From the NCBI RefSeq assembly GCF_020080835.1, contig NC_058163.1, positions 26,672,131-26,736,130 of the forward strand: a DNA stretch of 64,000 nucleotides. The letters run 5' to 3'. Position 1 is the stretch's first letter, and the number at the start of each line of letters is the position of its first letter. The stretch comes from Cotesia glomerata (lineage: Eukaryota; Arthropoda; Insecta; Hymenoptera; Braconidae). Position numbers and translations under genes: made by a program. Of this stretch, positions 1 to 12,611 are shown in pieces. Under the pieces are notes generated by a model. That model was not told where the DNA came from and ran no database searches. It was given only the letters and a program-made list of their open reading frames with translations.

Positions 1-349
1 TCCAATAGAGGGCGAGAGAGAGAAAAAATGTAAACCCTTCTTAAGCTTACAATTAATAGTTCTTCAATAAAATAATTTTTAAAAATCAAAATTCGAATGT
101 AAAATAATTATTAAGCTCTGAAAAAATTTTTAAACTGGAATCAATAAACATTTGATAATTTTTTTTCACTTAATAAATTATTTACTATTAAAAAAAATAT
201 TTTAATTATTAACATTTATTTTTTTTTTCAATTTTTAAAATATTTTTTTTCTTACCTAAATTTTTTTTTTTAAGAAAAAAATTTTTATGTCTAAATTTCA
301 ATAATTTTTAATTAAAAATTAAAAATTTTCAAAGCACAAAATAAAAATA

Positions 350-695
350 TGACATTAAAGTTAGAGAATTTTTTAATTTTTTTTACCAAAAAAATTATCT
401 TTAAAAAATTGCATTTTTAATTTTTTAAAATTTCTACGTCAGTTTTTTCATATTTTTTTTTTGCCATAATTAATTTGTTAAAAAAAATGATTAAATATCA
501 GCTAAATTTAATGACATTAAAGTTAGCAGTCACTTGATAATTTTTTAATTTTATTTAACAAAAAAATTATTTTTAAAAAATTGTATTTTTAATTTTTTAA
601 TATTTCTACATGTCAATATTTTTTTCTTATTCTTTTTGTCATAATTTATTAGTTAAAAAAAATTCTAAACTTCATTAAATATCTGCGAAATTTAT
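350..695. repeat. Two tandem units of an AT-rich dispersed repeat
   Basis: Two adjacent units of about 160 bp (350-509 and 510-695) share an opening GACATTAAAGTTAG, an A-run/T-run core, a TTTCTACrTGTCA-like segment and a closing GCCATAATT/GTCATAATT. A third, separate copy lies at 9620-9762. The rest of 1-883 is AT-rich with no gene seen. The last 150 bp before 884 is the likely PAT1 promoter and 5' UTR, but no clear TATA box or initiator could be assigned. Confidence 0.6.
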
Positions 696-883
696 TATAA
701 TAAAAATTTAAAATTTGGCGGCAAAAAATAACCAATGAAAACGGAGCCCAGCTGTTATTAAGGCAGTATTCAAGTTACACACTTTTCCACATTGTTCGAG
801 AAGGTCCGCCATGACAGCTGATGTATTCATCATCGCTTGACATTTTATCGGAACATGATATTTTGTAAAATTTATTTCATCAA

Positions 884-3800
884 ATGGCAGACTCTTTTTT
901 CGGATTTGATACTTCTGTACCAGTAAGTTAATAAAAATAATTTATTTAAATGAACTATTTTTTATAAAAAATTCTCTAGATCACTCTCAAAGTTGATTTA
1001 TTTTCCAGACTATTTTCTAGCCCAACACGCTCTCACTCCAAAATATTTTTCTATTTATTTTTTTTTCCGTAAATACATCACCGACTTAAACTACTTCTTT
1101 AGTGATTTTTATTTTTTTCACCAGTGACACATTAAACAATTTATATTCATACCATTGATTTATTATTTTTATTATCATAAAAATGAGGTCGATGACTTTT
1201 TGTCGTTACGATCGACAACCAAGATGCCAGACATAACCTGGAAACATTTTTATTGATAATAAAAATTAAATACTATGTTTACATTTTTTATTTATTTATT
1301 TATTTATTAATAAATTGAATTTTAGGGTGGTGGCCTAGATGACGCTATAGAATGTCCGCTAGACGAGGACGATATCGTCGAAGAGGACGAGTACGATGCA
1401 TTGAACGACGAGACATTTGGCTCGGCTACCGATGATGATTGGGAGAAGAATCATGAAAAATTAGCCCAAATTGCTGAGTCTACAAGATTGCAAAAGCAAT
1501 TGATTAATCACAAGGTAATTAACAAATAATTTATACATATTATAACATTATAATTTTTAACATTAACATAAGGCTTTGATAAACAATCTTGTTTAATTAT
1601 AATTTATAATTTAATGATTTAAACATCTTGAAGGTTTAAAAAAAAATAATAATTTACAGCTCCAATTATTAACATATCAATAATTCATTTTTCTTTATTA
1701 TGACTCAAGCACCTGAAATAATACCAATCATCGTAAAATCATCACATTAATTTTGTAAATAATTATCGAAGTATTTGTGTTGACATTATGCAGATTGTTC
1801 ATTAATTTAATTTCTTTTAGAGTAATTAATTACACTTATTTGCTGTTTGAATTATTATAATTTCAAATATTTTAATGGTTCTTTCTCTAATAGGATTTTT
1901 AAATTTAAGATATTAAGTTTTACACATCTCTAGATACATAATTAAGAAATGACCTTGTATCTTGAGAACTATTGACATTTTTAAAGATATAAGCTCATCT
2001 CGATGTTACATTCATGGAGACCTTTCATTTGATTACCCACATGCATTTTTGATATATTTATCATATATACATTATATAATATATATAAATATATAAAATA
2101 TATATGAAAAATGTCATGTGGGTACTCAAATGAAAGGTCTCGATGAGTGTAACAACAAGATGGGCTTATATCTTTAAAAATGCCAATAATTAAGAAATGA
2201 CCTTGTATCTTAAGAACTATTGAGATTTGTAAAGATATAAGCTCATCCCGACATTACACTCATCGAGACCTTTCATTTGAGTACCCACATCAATTTTTCA
2301 TATATTTCATATATTTATATATATTATGTATATATGTATATATGAAAAATATATAAAAAATGCATGTGGGTACTCAAATGAAAGCTCTTGATGAGTGTAA
2401 CATCGGGATGAGCTTATATCTTTAAAAATGTCAATAATTAAGAAATGACCTTGTATCTTGTGCACGTTTGACATTTTTAAAGATATAAGCTCATCCCGAT
2501 GTTACACTCGTCAAGACCTTTCATTTGAGTACCCACATCAATTTTTGATATATTTTGTATATTTATATATATTATATATATGTATATATGAAAAATATAT
2601 GAAAAATTGATGTGGGTACTTAAATGAAAGCTCTTGATGAGTATAACATCGGGATGAGCTTACATCTTTAAAAACGTCAATATTTAAGAAAGTACAGTGC
2701 AATTTAACAAAAGTCACTATTTAATAAACCAAAATTTAATGTAATTATACTCTAAAAAATTTATATAATACACCAAGATAAATATGTCGATTTTATTGAA
2801 TAAATTTAAATTTACAGAATGGCATTGACGTGGATATCGAAGGAAGTTTTCCTCACTTGGTCATGGACGAGAAAGACGGCATTGTCCCAAGACCCGGAGT
2901 ATGGGACAGCCCATCAAACTTCCCCGTAGTCCCACCAAATCCATCTCTACCAGTGGCCTTGAAAAACGTTTGCACCGTCGAAGAATTAGAGCGTGGATTA
3001 CGACCACCTCCCGGTCTAGTAAAACCATCAACACCACAGCCAACAAACATAAATATCGTAAACAATATCAACACAACGACAAACCAAACTCCGTCTGCAC
3101 AGCAATTACCACTACCCCGACCGGGGGGTCAATTTTCTCTAGACTACCCAATGATAAATGACCTAACCGCCAATTTACGTGCAAACTTACTAAACAACAT
3201 GCCGCGATTTCCACCGGGTCTCACCATGCCCGGCCAACACCAACACCAACACCAACACCCAGTGATCCTTCCACCAAACGTGCGACTGCCAAACGCACCA
3301 CTGTTGCCAAATACTCGACCTTTGGCTGGGAATCCAGCAGCAACCGCAGCCGCAGCTGCAGCCGCAGCGGCTAATTTACTGAGATACCCTTTGCCGCCGC
3401 ATTTAATGATCCCTCACAATAACCAGCGGCAGCCAATGCACGGTAATTTTTCAGTCGGTAATTTTCCTCAACCACCGCGACCTAATTTACCGCCTAATTT
3501 ACCTCAATTTATGCGACCAGAGCACCCTCTGATGTCGGCGTTCCCTAATAATTTACCGAACCATCACCCACATCATCAACAGCAACAACATATTCAACAA
3601 CAGCAGCAGCAGCAGCAAAATCAGCTTCATCTTCATCTTCAACAGCACCAACAGTCTAATAATCAGCAGCGGAATCACAACAGACCAACTTATCAAACAA
3701 ACGATCAATCTTCATCAAATAATCATCAACCATTTTTCAAAAATAACCAAAATTGGAACCAAAATCGGAATAATCAAAGGTACCATCATAATAATTACAA

Positions 3801-6015
3801 TAATTACCACAACGGATTAAACGAAAACGGAGAGTACGACGAATACGCAGGTATGATGAGCAATCGGGAAAAGCAATGGCTGATTAACATTCAGCTGATG
3901 CAGCACAACACTAATCAGCCGTACTTTGATGATTATTACTTCACTGTATTTTGTGATCGTCAGAATAAAAAAAATAATGAAAGTCCGGATAATAAGGATA
4001 ATAAAAAACAAAATAAAAATGGATACCGTGATAGAGATAAGGATCAGTCTCAGCATATTTTGACAAAAGTAGTCTACACTCCGACCCAGTTTGAAAACTC
4101 ACTTGGTAAATTGCAGTGTGGAAGTGTCACCGCTCCGAGGAAAATAATTGACATGGATGTGGTGGCTAGCAGTGATCCGCAGCAGAATCAGGCGTCGCAG
4201 CACAAAGATATGAAGAAGGCAAGGCAAAGATTGTTGGAGATAGAACGCTTGTATACGGTTCAGCTGAAGCTTGAGGATGTTAATAATCCTTTGGCTTTGT
4301 TGGCTGAGCAGCAAGCTCTTCAACAGCAGCAACAGCAGCAGCAGCAAGTGGATCAGGAGCCTGAAAAGCCAGTGAAGAAAACTGCGGCAGAACTGATCAA
4401 TATTATGCTAACTTCGATACTCCAATTGTTAAAAGAAGATAAATTGTCGAGTATTTTGAGCATCAGAAAGGGAAAAGCTTTGTTGTTACGGTTTTTACCG
4501 TTTCTCAGTGTTACTGAGTACACTCAGCAGCTTGGGGAATTCTGGGTGGGATTCATTCGTGGTCTGGCGGTTATTAGTCGTCGAGATGCTAATATTCTTA
4601 TACGGTTTTTTCCGGAGTTTCATAGGTGGATTGAAACTGTTGATGGGTTTGAGGTTTTACTACGCTTGGCTAAAGGCTTTTTAGATTCTGTCAATCAGCC
4701 AAATAAGAATAATAATAGTTTGGCGCTGGCTGTTACAAATAAGGTATGTTTATTTTTTTTATTAACAAATAAAAAATTTGATAATTTATTTATAGTTATT
4801 TTCTAATTTAAACTAGTTTGGTTGAAAAAACTTAACCTCAATTTTTAATTTTCTTCAAATAAATTTTTGTTAAATTGCACTGTACTTTCATTTGAGTACC
4901 CACATGAATTTTTTATATATTTTCCATTCAATATACATATATAATATAGATAAATATATAAAATATATAAAAAATTGATGTGGGTACTCAAATGAAAGGT
5001 CTTGACGAGTGTAATGTCGGAGTGAGCTTATATCTTTAAAAATGTCAATAGTTGATAAGGTACAAGGTCATTTCTTAATTATTGACATTTTTAAAGATAT
5101 AAGCTCACTCCGACATTACACTCATCAAGAACTTTCATTTGAGTACCCACATGCATTTTTGATATATTTTTCATATATAGATATATATAATATACATAAA
5201 TATATAAAATATATGAAAAATTGATGTGGGTAATCAAATGAAAGGTCTTGATGAGTGTAATCTCGAGATGAGCTTATATCTTTAAAAATGTCAATAGTTC
5301 ATAAGATACAAGGTAATTTCTTGATTAATGACATTTTTAAAGATACAAGCTCATCCTGATGTTACACTCATCAAGACCTTTCATTTGAGTACCAACATGC
5401 ATTTTTAATATATTTTTCATATATACATATATATATATATATAATATACATAAATATATAAAATATATGCAAAATTGATGTGGGTACTTAAATGAAAGGT
5501 CTTGATGAGTGTAACGTCGGGATGAGCTTATATCTTTAAAAATGTCAATAGTTCACAAAATACAAGGTCATTTCTTAATTATGTACCTAGAGATAGAGCA
5601 TTTTCGAATGCAGACTAACTACTCATTACTATAAATTGATCTAAAACAAGACTTTTCAATCAAAAAAATTTTTTTTTATTCAATAAGAAAATAATTAAAT
5701 ATTTTTTTATATAAAAATGAACCTAATACTGAACAAAAATAATCATTTTTTTAGTTTGGAGTATCCGTGCTAGCCTCGCTATTGGAAAGAGCAGAAACTT
5801 TGTATCCTAACGAAGACAACGCATCATGTAGTGAATGGTCATCATTCATCGTAACACTAGCAGACACTATTGGATCATCACCACCAAGTATTGCACCCTG
5901 TCATCCGATTCCTGCAAACACACTCAATGAGCACTTGCAAAGAATTCGTGGTCTTACAATTGAAAGGTATGCGCCATTAGAATCTTTATTAACAGATGCT
6001 AATCTATCTCGATAG
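884..6015 (+). CDS. Patr-1: PAT1 homolog (mRNA decapping/decay scaffold)
   Basis: Four coding exons: 884-922, 1326-1514, 2818-4743, 5755-6015, all joined in phase 0 with GT-AG introns, giving 804 aa. PAT1 bridges the DDX6/Me31B helicase, the LSM1-7 ring and the decapping enzyme in P-bodies. Seen in the sequence: start MADSFFGFD; the acidic N-terminal DDX6-binding motif NDETFG at residues 40-45, followed by DDDWE; a proline/Gln/Asn/His-rich low-complexity middle with poly-Ala (about nt 3346-3372), HQ repeats and poly-Gln tracts; the conserved block REKQWLINIQLMQ..DDYYF near residues 425-450 (human PATL1 has REKEW..IQ.MQ..DDYY); and a C-terminal helical Pat-C domain from about residue 535. Length is close to human PATL1 (770 aa). 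The large exon carries no intron. Introns 2 and 3 hold palindromic repeat arrays. Identity is firm; the symbol follows the fly name. Confidence 0.93.
1929..2727 (-). repeat. Palindrome array 1 (PAT1 intron 2)
   Basis: About three head-to-head palindromes with a period of about 245 bp. Each half reads ATTAAGAAATGACCTTGTAT, then GACATTTTTAAAGATATAAG, CTCATCCCGATGTTACACTC, CTTTCATTTGAGTACCCACA and ends in a (TA)n loop. The ends are distinct: CTCTAGATACATAATTAAG on the left and GAAAGTACAGTGCAATTTAA on the right. These are the reverse complements of the ends of array 2, so this is the same element in the opposite orientation. Confidence 0.85.
4862..5612 (+). repeat. Palindrome array 2 (PAT1 intron 3)
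   Basis: Same family as the array at 1929-2727, opposite orientation. It starts with TTAAATTGCACTGTACTTTC and ends with ATGTACCTAGAGATAGAGCA. Three palindromes with TA-rich loops near 4930, 5180 and 5430. The two arrays flank the large PAT1 exon as inverted copies. Confidence 0.85.
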
Positions 6016-7227
6016 ACTGATCTTATTAAACCTGTCGGTTAATATTTAACTTTAATCATTATTTTTTTTTTTTCTTGTCTACCCTCGCAATACATTTAAT
6101 TTCTCACTCAAAAAGTTTATTATTATTTTTTCATTTATTAATTTACAATAAAAGCGTTCTTCCATCCATGGGATGTAAATAGTAATTGTGATTTGAAAAA
6201 ATAAAAACCATGACTTTTTTGGTTGAACAATTGTAAGTTGGAAATTTTTTTTTGTCATTTAAGTAATTAAAAAACGAAAAATTATGCAAGTTAGTCGAGT
6301 CGTATTATGAGTCATATTTACAGATCAGGTAATTAACAATTTAAAATGTCATTTAATAATATAAAATTATTTATATCAATTAAAAAAGAAAAAAAAAATG
6401 TAACAAGAAATTAAAGTTGAAAATAAATTTTTTTTTTTAATTCAATAAATAAATTCATAACGCGATTCGACTGTATTGAAATTAAAGTACGGAAAAAGTA
6501 TAATTTACTTCAAAAATAATATTTTTCATTAAATATATATAAATTAATTAATTATGTAATGAATATTTTTTCGTCTTACGAAAAATTCCTAGCGCACATA
6601 TTATTTCTTACATTAATTTCGTTCATTTATATTTTTCATGAATAAGTTATTAATTATTATTATCATAGATGTAAATATAAATAGACCTATACATATTTTT
6701 ATTTCAATTATAAATAAATGTAATTAACTAATCTATATTATTTACTTCAGATGCTTAAATAATAATTAGAATTTATAATTTAAATTTATGAAAATAATAA
6801 AAAAAAAAAAATTATAATACATTATATTATAAACGTTGATCTTGTATATAGCATCGATTTGTTGTAAAAAAAATTACATTCATGCACTGAATGTCTGAAA
6901 AATTGTATCAAATTTTGAGCATGGATGCATGTGTTATAAAAATATCTGGTTAATTTTATTTGTTGATTTTTTTGACAAGATCAAATAATTATTGCGGCTT
7001 ACAAAAAATATTTATTTTGCTACAATAAATCACTGTTTGGCTGTAAATGTTAATAAATTAATTGATTATTTTTTTTTTTTTCATAAATTATTTACATAAA
7101 TTGTATTTACAGTAACTTCAATTCAACGACGATCTCCATGCCATTGAATTGACGATTTAATTCAATAAATGAATATTAATATTTAATTTAATCATTTCAA
7201 ATAAAATAATCAAATTTTTGTAAATTA

Positions 7228-7452
7228 ATTATTAAATTTCAGCAATTAAAATATTATTAAATGTCATATTAAAAATAATCTGTTTAGATAATATGATATT
7301 TTATTGAAGATTAAAATTTTGATTGATAAAATTTAATAAATTGTAATTAATAACTATTAAATTTCAGCAATTAAAATATTATTAAATGTCATATTAAAAA
7401 TAATCTGTTTAGATAATATTTTGATTGGTAAAATTTAATAAATTGTAATTAA
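7228..7452. repeat. Tandem duplication, unit about 115 bp
   Basis: AAATTTCAGCAATTAAAATA, followed by a TTATTAAATGTCATATTAAAAA-type stretch and CTGTTTAGATAATAT, occurs twice, at about 7228-7345 and 7346-7452. The second copy has a short internal deletion. Confidence 0.75.
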
Positions 7453-7690
7453 AATTGAATTTTTTTTTAGTTATTTATACATAAAAATAAAATAATTATT
7501 ATTGAAAATAATTATGTTCAGTTAGATCATTTTTTTAAATTTAAATCCTAAATTAATATTCATTTATTGCTCGCGTTTATTCACTGACATATCACTTGAA
7601 TAATTTTTGTAACAAAATAAAAAAAATAAAAATAAAAAAAAAAGTAAAATATAAAAAATATAAAAAAAAAAGTAATTATGCACGGCAAGA

Positions 7691-7894
7691 AGAAGATGAC
7701 ACTGGATATCATCTCAGATTATACTCAGTGATATCTCCAGCATTTTTTTTTCTAGCGCATGCGCACTTATCATTATTATATCTATGTATTTTAGATAATA
7801 GGATATTTAAATATTGTTTTAAATACTATCTGAAATTTTTTTTCACCAAAGATATTACTGAGTATAATCTGGGATGATATTCAGTGTCATCTTG
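7691..7894. mobile_element. MITE-like element with about 44-bp terminal inverted repeats
   Basis: The left arm AAGATGACACTGGATATCAT.CTCAGATTATACTCAGTGAT is mirrored by the right arm at about 7850-7894, with few mismatches. The interior is short and non-coding and contains GCGCATGCGC. It is followed by a T-run. Its transposase family is unknown. Confidence 0.65.
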
Positions 7895-9619
7895 ATTTTT
7901 TTTTTTTTTTTTTTTTTTGTGTGAGGAGCAATTTTAAATACTCTGAAGTGTAAATATTTATAAATTTACTTGTTGCATGGAACAAAAATAATCGTCTGTA
8001 TCGTTATTATTCCAATAATAATAATAATAATATTTAATTATAAAGAGTGAATAATAAATATGGTGATTTTTTTATAAAACTATTTACTCGATAAGCCCAC
8101 CGAGGTTGCGCTATATTCTTCTTAAAAATGTAACCGGGCACGAAATAATAAAATTTAAAAAGCGTGGTCATTTATTTTGTTAATTAAACGCTTTAATTAA
8201 TCAACAAGTATATTGTTTAAAATAAAAAATTTTTAAATGCGTTTATTATATAATATTGTTTAAATAGCACGCATAAATAAATAATTATAAAATTTAAGCG
8301 TGCGATAAGACGAAAATAAAATACTTATAATAATAATAAATAAATTAAAACCTGCCTTAACTCAACCTATTAGAAATATGTTTTAAAAAAATAGGTCGTT
8401 AGGCATTGGTGATTAATTTTCATACAAATACTTACATAAATGCATAATAGTTTAATAGATATTAAATATTGATTTAAATTTAATATTAATATTAAATTTA
8501 AATTTAAAAATCTTAATAACTTTTTCACTAAGATTGTTATTGAATAATAAAAAATGGTTAAAAATAAATTATTGAAAGGAAAAAAAAATATTTAAAAAAA
8601 ATGAAAAACAAAAAAAAAATATTAGCAGAAAAATTGTGAAAGTGCTTTTATTAATATTATCATTTATTTAATGGATAATGAGGGAAACAATTTATTTTAT
8701 AATTATAATTTTAATGTCAATACTTTTACTGTAATGTAAAGTAAAAATTACTCAGAGAAATAATAATAATAACAATAAATATTACTCAGAAGTAATAATA
8801 ATAAAATTTTTGTATAATTGTTGGCTGTATCATAAATATTTTGTGAGTTTAAAAGACAATGACAGATTTAATTTAATGTAATTAATTAATTAATTATTTT
8901 TAAAATTTATAAATATTAATGTTTAAAAACAAATTGATGCTAAATAATGATAATAAATATTTCAGATATATATGCTTAACATTTATTAAGTAACACTATT
9001 ATATATTTTTGTATAGCAATTATCAATTATGTTTATTGTAATAATTAATAATATACATGTATATGTCACTGATTTATAATTATTTGGATTATTGTTATTA
9101 TTTTATATTTTTCTTTTAATAAGTTTGTACGATTTTATGATGAAAAAAATAATTATACTTTTTCCGTATTCATTTTTTAATGAATGAGTAAATAAAGTGA
9201 TGGCGTTATAAAAAATAATAATTATAATTATAATGATCCTAATTGATAAAAAAAAAGGACTGTAAATTCTTAAAACGCTGCGAGTTAATAAATAGCAGTA
9301 TCGTCGTTTAAATGTGTATGTACAGAATTGATCGAATTTTCAAATCAAAGTCGCAAATAAAAACTTTTGCATCATAGATTATATCATTCGATTTATTCTA
9401 ATTGCATTTATTTTTTCCTTCACTTATCACAATATTAATAAATAAACAATTATATTAAATCTGTTATTTTATTTAAGTAAGTAATTTAGAAAGTTTTATA
9501 TTTTTATTTATTTTTGTAATTTCCCAATTATTTTACTATATAAAAAAATTTCTTTACACTTTTTATTAAAATCATAAAAAGTAGTTTTTTATTTTTTAAT
9601 AATTTTAAACATAAAAATT

Positions 9620-9762
9620 TATGACATTAAAGTTTTAAATTAACTCTAAAAAATTATTTTAAAAAAATTGCATTTTTAATTTTTTTAATTTTCTACATGT
9701 CAATTTTTTTTTTGCCATAATTTATTTATTAACAAAAGTCCTAAAAATTATTGAATATCTGC
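9620..9762. repeat. Third copy of the 350-695 repeat
   Basis: The same order of blocks as at 350-509: ATGACATTAAAGTT, an A/T core with TTGCATTTTTAATTTTTT, TTTTCTACATGTCA, GCCATAATTTATT and GAATATCTGCTAAATTAAT. Confidence 0.6.
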
Positions 9763-10671
9763 TAAATTAATTTTCCTTAAAAATTTAAAAAAAATTAAAA
9801 ATGTCGGCTAACTTTGGTATATTTTGAAGATGATGAGACACTTTTTTTTAAATAATTACATGTTTCAAGTTTTGCCGGTAGAGGCGCGCGCATCTTAACT
9901 AAAATGGCTACTGCGCAGTCGTCAGTAGTTGTAACGGAAATTTTGTCTTTTGACTTTTAATTAATTTTATAATTAATAAAAAAATGATTAAACGAAATAA
10001 TTAGGTAAAATGTTTTATTTTTAGCAATTGTAAACGTTAAAATTATAAATTCGGGATTCATTTTCTTAAAAAACGTAAAAAATCAAAAAGAAAATTTGAG
10101 TATTAGCCGATAGACAATAAATGTGTTTTTACAAATGTACCCCCGAGAAAAAATATTTATATATAAATTGGTTATATATAATTATATATGAAAAATGGCC
10201 AAATATAATCATATCTAATTATATATAACAATATTTGATTATATATTTATTACATCTAATTAATTATTGGGTTAATTTTATGGATAGAATATTTAATATG
10301 GTCCTACGCAATTCTGTGTAACCAATTAAAATGCAAAAAAAAAAATATCTAGATATAATTTAATTGCTATAACACCAGCGGTCACCCATCCAACTATTAA
10401 CTCTGCTCAATGCTGCTTAACTTTGGTGATCTCCGTGCGTCTTGAAGTGTCTGTTTGCTGTGCTGCTGTCTTAGATGATTATGATTCTATGATCTACATA
10501 ATATATCATATGAGTTTATCATAAATGTGGGTAAAATTTGGGCATTAATGCGGTAATTGTATAGTATATTTTTGGTAACTGTACAGCATAAGTGCAGTAT
10601 ATATACTGGATAACTACAGTATAAAACTGCCAAAACAACTATAGTTTAACCGCAAAAAAAAAGTTACAAAG

Positions 10672-11332
10672 GAAGCTTAACGCCTGCATAAGGTTTATAT
10701 TTCGGCTAGCAAGGCATGATCATATCACTCCTAGCAGAAGATCACTTGGCTGGCTGACATTGTCAGGCCGACGTGACTTTTTGATTGCTTGCACAGTCTT
10801 TAAGATGCTGCGGTTACATTACGATGGAATATTGATGCACGGCTTCAGCGTATTAACATCAGTTCGGGTGCGATCAGATAGACAGACAGATGTGCTTAGC
10901 TTACCATATGCTAGGACAGTAACATATGATAAATCATTCTTGGTCACGGCAGTTAGAGTTTGGAATCAGTTACCGGAGGAGATTGTGCAAATCACTGATT
11001 ACAGTGAATTCAGATCAAAATGTTATGCATTCTTCTTATCTAGAGACGATATATAAACAATATTTTTATTTAATTAATTAATTAATGAATCTCACAGAAC
11101 TCTTTAATTATTTGCTTAGAGTCAACGTCACATATTCTATTCTATTTTATTTCACAATATAATTATAATTGTTATTGTCATTTTGAAATAATCTTTATTA
11201 ATGTTAAATGTCTTCGCGCCTTGTGGATTGTATGAATGCTAGGATTATTTGTATAATTAATGTAAGGCCCTTAGGGAGCTTCGGCTTCAGGGTCTAAATT
11301 TTTGAATAAAATAAGAAAAAAAAAAAAAAAAT
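10672..11332 (+). mobile_element. 5'-truncated non-LTR retrotransposon (LINE) with poly(A)
   Basis: An open frame from about 10674 to the TAA at 11056 encodes the region downstream of reverse transcriptase in jockey-like/RTE-like elements: KLNACIRFIFRL, then SLGWL.LSGRRDF and VWNQLPEEI...SEFRSK. The stop is followed by about 260 bp of 3' UTR and a run of A at 11316-11332 after AATAAAATAAG. The upstream catalytic domains are missing, so this is a dead-on-arrival insertion. The clade is inferred from this C-terminal signature only. Confidence 0.8.
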
Positions 11333-11401
11333 TATTACCAAATTATAACGGTAAATATACGGCATGAGCATAAATTCCGAAAAATTACGGTATTTTTACG
11401 G

Positions 11402-12478
11402 AATCCACAGATTCGGTAGAATCTGGCGCCAAGTTCCGTTCAAATCCGTTGTAAACGGAGCGCCAGACTACTGACTATGTTTACTGTAAGCAGAACGGTA
11501 TTTTGAGGTTGCAAAATTTTATTTAATTCTACGGTACTTCTTGTTCCTAAATTTTATATTATAACAGTAATTCATGCTTTATTTTACTGATATTAATTAA
11601 TTATATTCAATTATAATAATTAATCTACTTGAAATTATTAAATTTTATCAGCACAAACTATAGCAAGCTCAAAAATTTCGATCCTGACTTTTTTTCTATG
11701 TAAAAAGTGACATGCCACAGACTAAATAATTCGAGAATGCATGGTAATCTTCCAATAGATGGAAAACTACAGTTAAAAAAATACATCTCACAGCTTGCAT
11801 CTACATCCGCCAGGGTGCGCTGAAATTGTTTTTACATAAACTGTATCTTCAAGGGGATAGTTTGCTATAAAAAATGCAGCCAACGCGAGATTTAAGTTGG
11901 TACTAATTGTAAATTTTTATTATAGTTACAAAAAATACTAAAATCCGAACAAAAACAGTTTCACTGTAAAAAAAAATCGCGCCAAGTCCACGTTCATAAG
12001 ACTATTAAGAAAAAAAAATTTCTTATTTCTTTACAAAAAGATATAAAATAAAAAAATTAAAAAATCCAAGTAACCGATATGATTGTATTTGATTTTCGGA
12101 AATTAAAAAAAATTTTATTGTAAATTTGAAAATTAAAAAAAAAAATTTTGGAACGTACTTGGTGTGCGTCATTGTGTATTTCAATTTTTTTTAAATCCTA
12201 GTAAATAGATTTTACGAATTTTATTAAAAGTAAAATATTTTGCAACCACGCACACTAAATACGTTCCAAAATTTTTGTTTTAATTTTCAAATTTACAATA
12301 AAATTTTTTTTAATTTCCGAAAATCAAATACAATCATATCGATTACTTGGATTTTTTAATTTTTTTATTTTATATTTTTTTGTAAAGACATAAGAAATTT
12401 TTTTTTCTTAATAGTCTTATGAACGTGGACTTGGCGCGATTTTTTTTTACAGTGAAACTGTTTTTGTTCGGATTATCA
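11402..12478 (+). mobile_element. Composite foldback repeat, copy A
   Basis: About 1.08 kb. It opens with AATCCACAGATTCGGTAGAA and a strong hairpin (TCTGGCGC / GCGCCAGA, with inner TCCGTT / AACGGA). A unique part of about 500 bp follows, then a near-perfect palindrome of about 535 bp at 11943-12478. The palindrome arms carry CAGTTTCACTGTAAAAAAA and CGCGCCAAGTCCACGTTCAT. Two other copies lie at 26073-27134 and 29764-30791. No coding capacity is seen, so it is a non-autonomous foldback or MITE-type element. Confidence 0.8.
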
Positions 12479-12611
12479 AAACCGCGAGGGTAGTATCATA
12501 AGTTATTAGGATAACTATAACCATTTTTGTCTAACTTGGCCGCCCAAATTGTTTAGCCCTAGCATAAATTAACAATGTTTTTAGTTTTATAAAGTGAACA
12601 TTCTAGCCGGC

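Larger units (their letters stand above)
6016..9620 (+). other. Gene-free AT-rich stretch downstream of PAT1, possible long 3' UTR
   Basis: No coding potential is seen. Several AATAAA-type signals follow the stop, the first near 6147. TGTAAATA motifs (Pumilio-like) occur at about 6174 and 6671. A less AT-rich segment near 9300-9370 contains AATAAAAAC and could be a distal polyadenylation site. Whether the transcript runs this far cannot be told from sequence. Confidence 0.3.

Noticed and set aside
2040..2600. CRISPR-like regular repeats
   Set aside because: The repeats are long imperfect palindromes with TA-rich loops in a eukaryotic intron; there are no unique spacers of constant length.
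7596..7877. Plus-strand open frame of 93 codons
   Set aside because: Lies across the 7691-7894 inverted-repeat element and a Lys-rich A-run; composition is low-complexity, with no domain.
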